From Nansenia antarctica (Eukaryota > Chordata > Actinopteri > Argentiniformes > Microstomatidae), in contig OZ022342.1 in assembly GCA_963989245.1 (NCBI GenBank), positions 39,856,942 to 39,920,941 of the forward strand: a stretch of DNA of 64,000 bases, in the 5' to 3' direction. Every line of letters begins with the position of its first letter. Within the stretch, counting starts at the first letter, position 1. The notes below the pieces were generated by a model, which was not told where the DNA came from, did no database searches, and saw only the letters and a list, made by a program, of their open reading frames with translations. The position numbers were made by a program, and so were the translations under genes. This document shows, piece by piece, positions 43,567 through 55,589 of this stretch.

Positions 43567-44145
43567 GGGCCCTATTATGCACTTCATAAGTCTTAAGCAA
43601 TAAGATGAGGCGGTAGATCTAAACTTAAGACGTGGAGGCGTGGTCAAGGCCACTTTGCTATTATGCGTGCGGTAGTGGGCGCCTAAGACCCGGCGCTAAG
43701 CCCAGAAATTAGTCATGGGTGTGTTTTGGGCGTCTTCTCAATCAACCCAATCAGCGTGCCAGGTGCCATTCCCTTTAAGAACCGGCGGCGTTCTGCGGCT
43801 TCTTCGGAAGTCGGTCGGCGCGCATGCGCAAACGACGGAGGCGCGCTCGTGTTTCAAAACGTGCATGAAGTCTAGCGCCTAAGAACTTTTCAAACCACTT
43901 CTTAGCGCTAGGCGCAAAGTCAGATCGCATAATAGCAGGGGCGCCTAGCGCACTTCATTAACATATGAACACTCCCACAATGAGTTACATATGCACAGGA
44001 GTCTTACGTCTTATGTGTGGGCGCCTAGCGACACCTGCATAATAGCAGTATGAAGCGCATAATAAGGGTGGCGGTAGGTCTTAACCTGGCGGTGCGTCTT
44101 AATTAAGACTTAAGACGGCAAGTTAAGAAGTGCATAATAGGGCCC
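43567..44145. mobile_element. TIR element, 579 bp, non-autonomous
   Basis: Ends GGGCCCTATTATGCACTTC and GAAGTGCATAATAGGGCCC are perfect inverses over 19 bases (the left continues ATAAGTCTTAA, the right is preceded by TTAAGACTTAAGACGG-like sequence). The interior is GC-rich with more internal inverted motifs (GCGCCTAGCG). No transposase and no clear target duplication, so the superfamily is undefined; PIF/Harbinger is plausible. Confidence 0.85.
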
Positions 44146-44982
44146 ATTGGGTCTAATGTAGTCTTGCATAGTCATACGTTCATCGGGTTGTTCTTACGCC
44201 TCTTTTGGAGGTTGTGGGCATTTTAGATTAGCCATTCTGGCTTGGATTGAACTAGACGGAGCAATGGGAGAATTTCATTGGAAGTTACATTCCTAGAACC
44301 CCCATCACACACACACACACACACACCACCCCCACATGCCCATAGGATGGTTGTTTGTTATTATGTGTGCAGTTGGGTAGGACTATTTTGCAGAGAGTTG
44401 TTGCTAATGCTATTTATTTACAACAATTATCCCCATTAGCTGATGCCCATGGTCATTCAAATATTCTCAAACATTCATTCTGATCTACATTAATTTCTGA
44501 CTCTACTAACCCAATTGATAGAGGTCATTATAGATAGAGGTCATTAGGACAAATTAGTCTCAGGATTAGTCTCATGAATTATTCCATCACCAGGGAACAA
44601 GAACAAGACACTATCCATGACTGACACTGGACTATTGATCAGCTGCTTAAGTAGTGCATTCTTAAATGGTATTCGAATGAGGATTTGCTATTGGATTGAC
44701 ATATATAGAAGGGGCAGTTATTCCAATGATTGATGGAACGATAAATGACTGTCTTTTTTAAGGCATTAGATGTTGGGCAAGGTAACAACATTTGGTCATC
44801 ACTTGCTATTCTAGTGAGATGACTATAAAAGTTCCTACATTTGGTAATTTGACTGTGTAAAAACTTGGGTTTAGTGGAATAAATGCTATTGCTGAAGAAT
44901 GTGACTGCTTAAGACAAGCCTTTTCTGTACGGGTAACCATAAGAGTTCATGCATGCTGTCTATTCATTCTTATGGGGCAATG
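44146..44982. other. Non-coding stretch
   Basis: A (CA)n tract at 44308-44327 is the only recognisable feature. Confidence 0.4.
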
Positions 44983-45396
44983 TAGGGTGTGTTCTCACTA
45001 GAACATTTGCTTCACTTGGAATCAGAGTTTAGGACAAAATTCGCTTTGCTCTGCATTGTTTGGAGCTGTGAGAACGCGCATTCGAAGTCGCTCCCGGAGC
45101 AAATAACCAACGCATGCTCCGCTTGAAAACTGTGGTTTCGCTCCGGTTAGAAACGACGCATCGAGGCTGTCCATTGGAAAATGCGTGTTGATCTGGATAA
45201 GAGCGGGACGAACGGGCAATTTTCTATTTTTCTGACCAATCAACTACCACGTCTGTTGCTTCAATTGCGTACGTTACTTTGTTTACGTAAAGGGCTGTGA
45301 GAAGGCAAATCAGATAAATAATTTATGCAACAATGTTGCGAACTCATCGACTTGCTCCGGGTCATGATTCGGATTGTCATGTGAGAACATATCCTA
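44983..45396. mobile_element. TIR element, 414 bp, probable hAT-type MITE
   Basis: The left end TAGGGTGTGTTCTCAC and the inverted right end TAGGATATGTTCTCAC differ at two positions over 16 bases. No target duplication was recognised. The interior has no coding capacity of note. Confidence 0.65.
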
Positions 45397-46204
45397 AGTG
45401 AAAAGAAGCAAACCTAACCTCTAAATGGTACAACTCAAACAATCCCACCTCAAAACCTAACTGTTCTCCCACGCATACAGCCTCCCCTACCCCTAACCAT
45501 CTCCCCTTACGGCCAAGCTCCACCTGCTGCGTTGCGTCAACTCGCCATCGGCATTGCGTCAACTTCCCGTTGTCCAAGCTCCACCTACTGCGTTGCGTCA
45601 CCGTCAACGTTCTACTCTAGCTCCACTGTCATTTTTTGTATACGGAAATAAGTTCACCCTTGACTGCAATATGTCCACAACAATAACAACATCATACAGA
45701 ACATTTTCCAATCAGGGTAATATTTTATCTACATATTCCCAAATAGATAGTTGCTAGTTCAGTAGATGTTCAACTAACTGTCAACAACATTTCAACTAAC
45801 TAACCACTAATCCTAAACCTTGCCCTAACCTTAAATCTAACCCTATCCTTAACCATAAATCTAGTTACATATCAACAGAGTTGCAGTTGATAGTTTGAGC
45901 AGCTGTGGATCATCTATAAGGGAATAAAGTCACCCCATGCTCGGTCCTTCACCTGGGCATCATGGTACAATCTGTCATTTGTCGCATATAAAACATAATA
46001 TTTGCCGTAACCCTGCCACCCCCTTCCCCCCCTGGACATTGCTGCGTTACTGTGTTCCCCGTTCATTCTGTGTTCTACGTGCTCATGTTATCTGTTGCTT
46101 GTTGTTTATTTGTTTTCAGTTTTTTTCCCATATTGTCAGCGTCTTTGAGCCTCGGAAAAGCGCTATATAAGTATAATTAATTATTATTATTATTATTACA
46201 TAGT
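45397..46204. other. Non-coding stretch ending in an L2-like tail
   Basis: CAAGCTCCACCT, then GCGTTGCGTCA is repeated at about 45514-45540 and 45573-45600. At 46150-46199 AAAGCGCTATATAAGTATAA followed by (ATT)n is an L2-like LINE/SINE 3' tail. Confidence 0.45.
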
Positions 46205-47007
46205 TAAACATGACACATTTCATCACATTTTAAAGCAACATTCATTTTTATTTGTAACTTTTTACAATTTCAAAAATAATAAAACGGAAAAGGAAAAAGG
46301 CCTGGTGCAAAGGTTTGGGAACCTTGTCAGCTAGTATTTTGTAACTCCTCCTCGGGCAACTATAACAGCTTGCAAACGCTTCCTGTAGCCAGCTAAGAGT
46401 CTTTCAATTCTTGTTTTTGGAACCTCTGTGTTGAGGTCGTAGGAAAGGCTTTTTTCTGGCAACTCTGCCATGTAGGTCTTTGTTGTTTAAGATACGCTGT
46501 ATTGTTGTCCTGTGAACAACTAGACCGGTGTCTGCTACTCTTTTTTGCAGCTCTTGCAGTGATGTGTGGGTTCTTCAGAGCATTTCTCACTCTTGGTCTT
46601 CCAGATCTTGCCTTGGACTTCAATTCTTCCATTTATTTTTCATTTTCTGATGATTTTTCTGACAGTGGAAACGGTTAGTTTGAAACGTTTCGAGAGTTTT
46701 TTGTAGCCTTCTCCTTGATGGTGGAAGTGAACTATCTTGATTCTGACATCCTTGGACAACTGTTTAGAGGAACGCATGTTTTTTAACACCAGACACAACA
46801 GCAATCGCAGTCGTATACGTTAGAAGGCATGGAGTTACTTCAGAATATATAGTTCAACCCTGTAATTATATTCACCTCATTGAAGCCCTAACGAGTAAAT
46901 CACCTTGGTCTTGGCCTTAGTAATAATCTTCTCAAAAGGTAACAACGAATAATCCAATAGGGTTCCCACATTTAAACCAGGGATGCACACATTTTTGCAC
47001 CCCACTG
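46205..47007 (-). mobile_element. Tc1-like element, N-terminal half only
   Basis: On the minus strand the right border reads TACAGTGGGGTGCAAAAATG, a Tc1-type inverted-repeat start, and the left side has GGTGCAAAGGTTTGGGAACC (46300-46321) as a related subterminal motif. Between them is an N-terminal transposase fragment. The left boundary is approximate. Confidence 0.6.
46393..46777 (-). pseudogene. Tc1-like transposase N-terminus (paired HTH), broken
   Basis: The frame from the ATG at 46775-46777 (minus strand) reads SSKQLSKDVRIKIVHFHHQG, then GYKKLSKRFKLTVSTVRKI, the first helix-turn-helix of a Tc1-type DNA-binding domain. A frameshift near 46630 leads to SKARSGRPRVRNALKNPHIT, the GRPR AT-hook-like linker and start of the second helix-turn-helix. 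The catalytic domain is absent and stops follow. Confidence 0.75.
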
Positions 47008-47556
47008 TACCATACCATATACACTAGAAGTACTAAACTACCTTGACTATGTTCTGACAAGCCTAAATTAATTTTCTTGAATAAAGTTTTTGCTAACATT
47101 TATACTTTATACTAATGTATAAACATTTAAAGGTTGCATTGATTTCAATGGTGCCCATGCATTTGCTATGGTTCATTTCAAAGATGCATTACATAACCTT
47201 GCTAAGTGTTGTTTGTATGGTTCATGATAATAAAGTTAATTGATTTCTTATCTCATTAGTCCTAACCTTGTTAGACCAGGCTTTCCTAGGTCACAAAAGC
47301 CTGGGGAAATCCTTTTGAAGAAAGTAGACACAAATGGGAAAAGAAATATGTAACATGTTAAACCAATCAAATACCTTGCACCAAACAAATTAAAACAGCA
47401 AACAAAATACAGAATTCAGTTTTTCCTTCAGGTTAGCTTCAATGTTGTGTTTTTCACATGTGTTTTTCAATGCTGCGAATAAAGAAAATGCAGATGCAGA
47501 TGTGAATGGTCAAAATGTCCTACTTGGGGACATGAATGAATATCGACTGGCTTGCA
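47008..47556. other. Non-coding stretch
   Basis: No gene, terminal repeat or SINE box was recognised. LINE coding similarity begins at about 47560. Confidence 0.4.
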
Positions 47557-47574
47557 AGCCAATGCCCAATGGAA

Positions 47575-47935
47575 AAGAAAATGGTGTCATTAGTTAATGC
47601 TTGTAATCTATCACAGATGATTTCTCAACCAACCAGAGTCTTTATTAATAGTGCTGGCTGCACATCAGATCTGCTACATGCATAAACCATATTTACCACA
47701 ATGCTCCTGAGCGCTCTATTAAAGCGGTTCCTCTGCCTGGAGGGTTCAGTGACCATAACATGATAGCAATTACCAGGGAAGCTAAAATCCCTAAATGTGG
47801 TGTTAAAAGTATGCATAAGAGAATTTACAAGAAATTAATTTCTGAATGCTATTTGGAAGATGTCAGAAATATAAACTGGGTTGATGTGTATGTGTATGCC
47901 CCTCTGGATCCTTCCATATTATTAGGAACACCTTT
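47575..47935 (+). pseudogene. LINE endonuclease C-terminal fragment
   Basis: VSLVNACNLSQMISQPTRVF and TSDLLHA are followed, after a frame change, by HNAPERSIKAVPLPGGFSDH and KRIYKKLISECYLEDVRNIN. SDHNMI is the final catalytic block of LINE endonucleases. Frame changes near 47685 and 47890 break it. Confidence 0.65.
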
Positions 47936-48039
47936 ATGAGGATTGACATAAAGATAAACATGAAATGTCTTGCAGCTGACTACATTTCTGGTACCACATA
48001 TGATATATTAAATAAATATATAATCGATGGTATACTGTA

Positions 48040-48432
48040 TATCTTAGTATCTGGAAAGAGGGCAAAATAATTCCCTTAACTAAAGATGGCAGATTAACAT
48101 GTATTAGGCAGAACAGCAGACGCATCCCAATTCTCCCAGTACTCAGTAAACTGATGAAGATGAATAGTCAATTTGTGAATATAAGATTACTTTGACTGGA
48201 ACAGTTTAAATACAATATTTCAACACACTAATAGACACAACTACTCCACTTGTTCTTCCTTTACACAAATGACAGACCACCGGTTAAAGGAGATGGATAA
48301 CTAGGATGACAGGTGCAGTGTTACTGGATTTTAGCAAGGGATTTGATGTTATAGAATAATCATGATCTTTTCATTGGTAAACTAATATGCTATGGATTTA
48401 GACCAAGCGCCATCGCATTTATGAAGAATTAT
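48040..48432 (+). pseudogene. LINE RT fragment, motif A region
   Basis: VWKEGKIIPLTKDGR and RIPILPVLSKLMK correspond to the NYRPISxLP-type fingers block. Further on, VLLDFSKGFDVIEH-like wording is seen across frames at about 48320-48360, with DLFIGKLICYGF after it. Several stops are present. Confidence 0.65.
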
Positions 48433-48605
48433 CTTGTCACGACCCTGCCTCCGTGACCACTACCTGCAGTAATCAGCACACCTGTCTGCTATCCTTTCTT
48501 CACCTCATCACTACAGAAACCCTGCACCTGCACCTAGTCGATGCTGGATGGTTTGCCGTTCACGGTTTGGCTATGTGCCACACTTTCAGCTCAGTCATCC
48601 AGTTT

Positions 48606-49390
48606 GCCTGCCTGCCTACCTGCTCTACCCCTGCCTGTGTGACTACCCTCCTACCTGCCTGACCCCTGCCTGTGTGACTACCTGCCTACCTGCTCCACCC
48701 CTGCCTGTGTAACTACCCTCCTACCTGCTCCACCCCTGCCTGTGTGACTACCTGCTCCACCCCTGCCTGTGTGACTACCCTCCTACCTGCCTGTGTGACT
48801 ACCTGCTCCACCCCTGCCTGTGTGACTACCCTCCTACCTGCCTGTGTGACTACCCTCCTACCTGCCTGTGTGACTACCCTCCTACCTGCCTGTGTGACTA
48901 CCCTCCTACCTGCCTGTGTGACTACCCTCCTACCTGCCTGTGTGACTACCCTCCTACCTGCGCTACCCTTGCTTGTGTGACTACCCTCCTACCTGCCTGA
49001 CCCCTGCCTGTGTGACTACCTGCCTACCTGCTCCACCCCTGCCTGTGTGACTACCCTCCTACCTGCCTGACCCCTGCCTGTGTGACTACCCTCCTACCTG
49101 CCTGACCCCTGCCTGTGTGACTACCCTCCTACCTGCCTGACCCCTGCCTGTGTGACTACCCTCCTACCTGCTCTACCCCCGCCTGTGTGACTACCCTCCT
49201 ACCTGCCTGACCCCTGCCTGTGTGTCTACCCTCCTACCTGCCTGACCCCTGCCTGTGTGACTACCCTCCTACCTGCCTGACCCCTGCCTGTGTGACTACC
49301 CTCCTACCTGCCTGACCCCTGCCTGAGTGACTACGTGCCTGCCTGCCTGACCCCTGCCCATCTGACTACTCGCTTACCTACCCTGCCTTA
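48606..49390. repeat. 24/36-bp minisatellite inside the LINE
   Basis: Units CTGCCTGTGTGACTACCCTC + CTAC (24 bp) alternate with 36-bp units that add CTGACCCCTGCC, about 25 units in all. The run of 24-bp units at 48780-48960 reads in frame as CVTTLLPA repeats, which is artefactual. The array appears to separate the two RT pieces of one LINE; a short non-array lead (48440-48605) precedes it. Confidence 0.9.
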
Positions 49391-49509
49391 TCCCCCTTCA
49401 GTTAACATTCAGAATAGAAGGCTTACCTGCCTGTCCCAGGTCTGCATTTGGTTTCAGCCTCTGATACGTGACATATCTTTCAATGCGAACACACAGGGTG
49501 TATTACAGT

Positions 49510-50280
49510 GGAGGCATGTCTGACTGTACAGGGCTAGGCTGTGGTCTGCCGCAACGTAGCTGTCTTGGACTACTTCTGTATTCCATCTTAACAAAATGAC
49601 ACTTATACAAATATACGCTGACTCGACAAATACTAGTGGAGAGATAGAAAAAGTTTTATCTTGCGAGTTAAATTTGATTTCCGATTGGATAAAACCAAAT
49701 AAGTTGATATTAAACATCTCAAAAACCAAATCCATTATTCTGGGATCTAGTCATAAACTGTCATCTATGCCCACACTGAGTATGTGCTTGTCTAGTGAAC
49801 CTATACAACAGGTGGATAAGGGTTAATAGGGTAAGTTCCTGGGTGTAATAATAGATAGTTGATTGTCATGGGTGGAACACATTGACATGACTGTTAGGGG
49901 GGTGACAGAAGCTCAGGAGGTAGAGCCGGCGTCTAATGATAGCAAGGTCGGCAGTTCGGCGGTTCGATCCCAGGCTGGCCACATGTCAAGGTGTCCTTGG
50001 GCAAGACACCGAACCCCAAATTGCTCCCAATAAGCGGGCATGCACCTTGCATGGTAGCTTGCCACCATTGGTGTGTGAATTTGTGTGTGAATGGGTGAAT
50101 GAGAGGCCATTGTAGGCCAAGTGCTTTGGAATAAGGCGCTATATAAGTGCAGTCTATTTATCATTTAGTTAGGAAAATGGGCAACAGCATCTCTGTGATG
50201 AGAAAATGGGCAACAGCATCTTCGTATGTTCCAGCATACATTCTGGTGCAAGCAGTTGAATCTTTCATTTGAAGCCACCT
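49510..50280 (+). pseudogene. LINE RT, motif B to C-terminal part, split by a SINE
   Basis: Begins with CGLPQRSCLGLLLYS (GLPQGSxLGP-like, with Arg for Gly) and continues MTLIQIYADSTNTS (YADST in place of the YADD box), LNISKTKSIILGSS and KFLGVIIDS. After the SINE the reading resumes from EHIDMTVRK into MGNSISVMRKWATASSYVPA and LVQAVESF. A 29-bp unit (AAAATGGGCAACAGCATCT...) is duplicated at 50174-50230. The altered catalytic box and stops show inactivity. Confidence 0.7.
49899..50167 (+). mobile_element. tRNA-derived SINE with LINE-like tail
   Basis: The head has an A-box-like GAAGCTCAGGAGGTAGAGCC and a good B box GGTTCGATCCC at 49961-49971. The body contains GTCCTTGGGCAAGACACCGA, then CCCCAAATTGCTCCC and GTGTGTGAATGGGTGAATGA, and ends in GGCGCTATATAAGTGCAGTC. 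This is a well-known abundant teleost SINE pattern. GTTAGG is duplicated at 49893-49898 and 50168-50173, and the LINE reading is continuous when it is removed. Confidence 0.88.
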
Positions 50281-50842
50281 GGACCTTGTAATGGATTTTT
50301 CACATATATGGCATGTATATGTCTGGTCCGGTCCTGTCCATGAGCGCAGGGCCCTGCTCCAGGGCCTTGTGTTGGTGGACAGTGATGGAATGCAGACTCA
50401 ATGCGTTACCAATGTTGTGACTATGTTGACCCAGTGTGCAGTGTGAAATGAAGACCTTGTCCAACATTGTTCCAATGTTCCAACATTTATGGAATGCGCT
50501 GTTGACACTATATGAGAGATGTGTTGTCTGTAAGTGGGCACCTTCAGTCTACCTTCAGTGGGCTGGGTCCAACTCGAGTTGTGAAAGACCATTTTCTTTA
50601 TTAAATATTATACCTAGAGTCTCATTTAATCCACAACAACCTACTACAGTATATGGTGCAATATGTAGCTTTTTACCCTTGAAAATGTCACTGCTATGCT
50701 GAATCATTACTTATGATGAATTGTTAGAGTGTAACAGTGTGTGCACCTGCCAAGACCCTATCTTTCTGCCTGAATTTGCTTTTCCAAATGTTTGGGACGT
50801 TTCTGGGCGTCTATCACTTCTATGGGAGTGTAACCTGTGTAA

Positions 50843-50901
<59 letters not shown>

Positions 50902-51544
50902 CTCATTGGCAACCTGCTGTACTGCCTGGGAACCACACACATTTCTTAGTGCTGGAATACTTTATGTGTAGATACACTCTGATGATTGTTCCTTGTAAGC
51001 GTCCTGTTTGACATTACAGCCATGCCTGAGTTTTGCTTGAGGATTTGTTTGAAACTTCAGGTTTAGTGATTGTGAATGTTTCCACACTCATTTCCATGTG
51101 CATGTTTCTGCGAACATTTCAAAAGTAAATAACGACTGCATTTTAACAACACAGGTTCTTTGCTAGTTAAACAGCCATGTAACTGAGACATTCTGGATAG
51201 AAACGAGAATATGATTGACAGGTTCATTGTTTCAGTGAGAAGGAGTTTGCATTGAGCAAGAGGGGAGGGAGAGAGGAGACACTGTTCTGAATTAACATTG
51301 CCATGTGCCATCAGTGAAAAGTGGGTGCAATCCTGTATGTGGTGCCTTTAAAGAGCAGTAGAGTTTTAAATATGCTATTGCTAAGTCAATGGCCATTCTA
51401 AGTCTATCGGGTTTGACATGTAGGTGGCGCTACTTGCACCCATGAAGCTTGGCTGAAATGGCAGTGAAGAAACAACTGATATGGCTTTGTTCACCATTGA
51501 AAATATTGCCAGAATGGCCCTTTAATTCATATGTTTCTCCTCTT
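50281..51544. other. Non-coding stretch with a (TG)n tract
   Basis: A (GT)n run of about 28 units lies at 50844-50900. Nothing else is recognised. Confidence 0.45.
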
Positions 51545-54500
51545 GGGTGGCTGCCTCCTACCTCTCTGCCTCCTACCTCTCTACCTCCTACCTCTCTGCC
51601 TCCTACCTCTCTGTCTCCTACCTCTCTACCTCCTACCTCTCTACCTCCTACCTCTCTGTCTCCTACCTCTCTGTCTCCTACCTCTCTACCTCCTACCTCT
51701 CTGTCTCCTACCTTTCTGTCTCCTACCTCTCTGTCTCCTACCTCTCTGTCTCCTACCTCTCTGTCTCCTACCTCTCTACCTCTCTACCTCTCTACCTCTC
51801 TGTCTCCTACCTCTCTACCTCTCTACCTCTCTGTCTCCTACCTCTCTACCTCCTACCTCTCTGTCTCCTACCTCTCTGTCTCCTACCTCTCTGTCTCCTA
51901 CCTCTCTACCTCTCTACCTCTCTACCTATCTGTCTCCTACCTCTCTGTCTCCTACCTCTCTGTCTCCTACCTCTCTACCTCCTACCTTTATGTCTCCTAC
52001 CTCTCTGTCTCCTACCTCTCTACCTCTCTACCTCTCTGTCTCCTACCTCTCTACCTCTCTGCCTCCTACCTCTCTACCTCTCTGTCTCCTACCTCTCTGT
52101 CTCCTACCTCTCTGCCTCCTACCTCTCTACCTCTCTGCCTCCTACCTCTCTACCTCTCTGCCTCCTACCTCTCTACCTCTCTGCCTCCAACGTCTCTACC
52201 TCTTTGCCTCCTACCTCTCTACCTCTCTGCCTCCAACGTCTCTACCTCTCTGTCTCCTACCTCTCTACTTCTCTGTCTCCTACCTCTCTGCCTCCTACCT
52301 CTCTACCTCTCTGTCTCCTACTTCTCTGTCTCCTACCTCTCTGCCTCCTACCTCTCTACCTCTCTGTCTCCTACCTCTCTACCTCTCTGTCTCCTACCTC
52401 TCTACCTCTCTGCCTCCTACCTCTCTACCTCTCTGCCTCCTACCTCTCTACCTCTCTGTCTCCTACCTCTCTGTCTCTTACCTCTCTACCTCCTACTTCT
52501 CTGTCTCCTACCTCTCTGTCTCCTACCTCTCTGTCTCCTACCTCTCTGTCTCCTACCTCTCTGTCTCCTACCTCTCTGTCTCCTACCTCTCTGCCTCCTA
52601 CCTCTCTACCTCCTACCTCTCTGCCTCCTACCTCTCTGTCTCCTACCTCTCTACCTCCTACCTCTCTACCTCCTACCTCTCTGTCTCCTACCTCTCTGTC
52701 TCCTACCTCTCTACCTCCTACCTCTCTGTCTCCTACCTTTCTGTCTCCTACCTCTCTGTCTCCTACCTCTCTGTCTCCTACCTCTCTGTCTCCTACCTCT
52801 CTACCTCTCTACCTCTCTACCTCTCTGTCTCCTACCTCTCTACCTCTCTACCTCTCTGTCTCCTACCTCTCTACCTCCTACCTCTCTGTCTCCTACCTCT
52901 CTGTCTCCTACCTCTCTGTCTCCTACCTCTCTACCTCTCTACCTCTCTACCTATCTGTCTCCTACCTCTCTGTCTCCTACCTCTCTGTCTCCTACCTCTC
53001 TACCTCCTACCTTTATGTCTCCTACCTCTCTGTCTCCTACCTCTCTACCTCTCTACCTCTCTGTCTCCTACCTCTCTACCTCTCTGCCTCCTACCTCTCT
53101 ACCTCTCTGTCTCCTACCTCTCTGTCTCCTACCTCTCTGCCTCCTACCTCTCTACCTCTCTGCCTCCTACCTCTCTACCTCTCTGCCTCCTACCTCTCTA
53201 CCTCTCTGCCTCCAACGTCTCTACCTCTTTGCCTCCTACCTCTCTACCTCTCTGCCTCCAACGTCTCTACCTCTCTGTCTCCTACCTCTCTACTTCTCTG
53301 TCTCCTACCTCTCTGCCTCCTACCTCTCTACCTCTCTGTCTCCTACTTCTCTGTCTCCTACCTCTCTGCCTCCTACCTCTCTACCTCTCTGTCTCCTACC
53401 TCTCTACCTCTCTGTCTCCTACCTCTCTACCTCTCTGCCTCCTACCTCTCTACCTCTCTGCCTCCTACCTCTCTACCTCTCTGTCTCCTACCTCTCTGTC
53501 TCTTACCTCTCTACCTCCTACTTCTCTGTCTCCTACCTCTCTGTCTCCTACCTCTCTGTCTCCTACCTCTCTGTCTCCTACCTCTCTGTCTCCTACCTCT
53601 CTGTCTCCTACCTCTCTGTCTCCTACCTCTCTGCCTCCTACCTCTCTGTTTCCTACCTCTCTGTCTCCTACCTCTCTGCCTCCTACCTCTCTGTCTCCTA
53701 CCTCTCTGCCTCCTACCTCTCTGTTTCCTACCTCTCTGTCTCCTACCTTTCTGTCTCCTACCTCTCTACCTCTCTGTCTCCTACCTCTGTGCCTCCTACC
53801 TCTCTACCTCTCTGTCTCCTACCTCTCTGTCTCCTACCTCTCTGTCTCCTACCTCTCTGCCTCCTACCTCTCTGTCTCCTACCTCTCTGTCTCCTCCCTC
53901 TCTGTCTCCTCCCTCTCTGTCTCCTACCTCTCTGTCTCCTCCCTCTCTGTCTCCTACCTCTCTGCCTCTGTGCCTCCTACCTCTCTACCTCTCTGTCTCC
54001 TACCTCTCTGTCTCCTACCTCTCTGCCTCCTACCTCTCTGTCTCCTACCTCTCTGTCTCCTACCTCTCTGCCTCCTACCTCTCTGTCTCCTACCTCTCTG
54101 TCTCCTACCTCTCTGTCTCCTACCTCTCTGTCTCCTACCTCTCTGTCTCCTACCTTTCTGTCTCCTACCTCTCTGTCTCCTACCTTTCTGTCTCCTACCT
54201 CTCTGCCTCCTACCTCTCTGTCTCCTACCTCTCTGTCTCCTACCTCTCTACCTCTCTACCTCTCTACCTCTCTGTCTCCTACCTTTCTGTCTCCTACCTC
54301 TCGGTCTCCTACCTCTCTGTCTCCTACCTTTCTGCCTCCTACCTCTCTACCTCCTACCTCTCTACCTCTCTACCTCTCTGCCTCCTACCTCTCGGTCTCC
54401 TACCTCTCTGTCTCCTACCTTTCTGTCTCCTACCTCTCTACCTCTCTGTCTCTTACCTCTCTAACTCCTACCTCTCTGCCTCCTACCTCTCTGTCTCCTA

Positions 54501-55335
54501 CCTCTCTACCTCTCTGCCTCCTACCTCTCTACCTCTCTGTCTCCTACCTCTCGGTCTCCTACCTCTCTGTCTCCTACCTCTCTACCTCTCTGTCTCCTAC
54601 CTCTCTGTCTCCTACCTCTCTGCCTCACTACCTCTCTGTCTCCTACCTCTCTACCGCTCTGTGTCCTACCTCTCTACCTCTTACCTCTCTGTCTCCTACC
54701 TCTCTGTCTCCTACCTCTCTGCCTCTTACCTCTCTGTCTCCTACCTCTCTACTTCTCTACCTCTCTGTCTCCTACCTTTCTACCTCTCTGCCTCCTACCT
54801 CTCTACCTCTCTGCCTCCTACCTCTCTACCTCTCTGCCTCCTACCTCTCTACCTCTCTGCCTCCTACCTCTCTACCTTTCTGTCTCCTACCTCTCTACCT
54901 CTCTGCCTCCTACCTCTCTGTCTCCTACCTCTCTGTCTCCTACCTCTCTGTCTCCTACCGCTCTGTGTCCTACCTCTCTGTCTCCTACCGCTCTGTGTCC
55001 TACCTCTCTACCTCCTACCTCTCTGTCTCCTACCTCTCTGCCTCACTACCTCTCTGTCTCCTACCTCTCTGTCTCCTACCTCTCTGTCTCCTACCTCTCT
55101 GTTTCCTACCTCTCTGCCTCTTACCTCTCTGTCTCCTACCTCTCTGCCTCCTACCTCTCTATCTCCTACCTCTCTGCTTCCTACCTCTCTGTCTCCTACC
55201 TCTCTGTCTCCTACCTCTCTGCCTCCTACCTCTCTACCGCTCTGTCTCCTACCTCCTACCTCTCTGCGTCCTACCTCTCTGTCTCCTACCTCTCTGTCTC
55301 CTACCTCTCTGCCTCCTACCTCTCTGCTTGCTCCT
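51545..55335. repeat. 3.8-kb pyrimidine-rich tandem array
   Basis: The array is built of 15-bp units CCTCTCTGTCTCCTA (variants with CTGCCTCC and CTACCTCC) mixed with 8-bp units ACCTCTCT. The + strand is almost all C and T, with an A and a G per unit. All three + frames stay open for about 1000-1340 codons because the unit lacks stop-forming triplets; these are not genes. Rare variants (CTTTATGTC at 51986 and 53011, CCAACGTCTC at 52188 and 53213, CTGTCTCTTACC at 52471 and 53496) recur at exactly 1025 bp, showing a large internal duplication. Confidence 0.98.
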
Positions 55336-55589
55336 CACCGCAGGCTGAGCTTTTATTTGATGGTATTTATATTGCTTTCAGCAAACCTACGGCATTCAGC
55401 CACTGCACAGTACCCTACGGACCTACCCCCCGTAGCCTTGCCATGTCTGTGGACACACAGCCCCAATGTGGCTGGCTTCTTCTTCGGCGTATGGGTAGTT
55501 GTTTTCCTCTCCAATCCACCAGGCTCGGGGCCGAGGGGCTACCCTTTTACCACCCCGAGACCTGGTTGAGGGGCTCACCCGGGCTATAT

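Larger units (their letters stand above)
47560..50280 (+). mobile_element. Third APE-type LINE, fragmented
   Basis: Endonuclease (47575-47935), RT fingers and motif A (48040-48432) and RT motifs B-C onward (49510-50280) of one LINE lie in order on the + strand. They are separated by a minisatellite (48606-49390) and a SINE (49899-50167). Motif wording (SDHNMIAI, LLDFSKGFDV-like, GLPQ.S) differs from the two L2-type LINEs, so this is a separate family. Confidence 0.7.

Noticed and set aside
48744..48980. Open frame of CVTTLLPA repeats
   Set aside because: Direct translation of the 24-bp minisatellite unit.
51449..55569. Three overlapping forward open frames of 977-1340 codons
   Set aside because: They are translations of the pyrimidine-rich tandem array; 15-bp and 8-bp units lacking stop triplets keep all three frames open. 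Ser/Leu/Pro-only composition, no domain, no support for expression.
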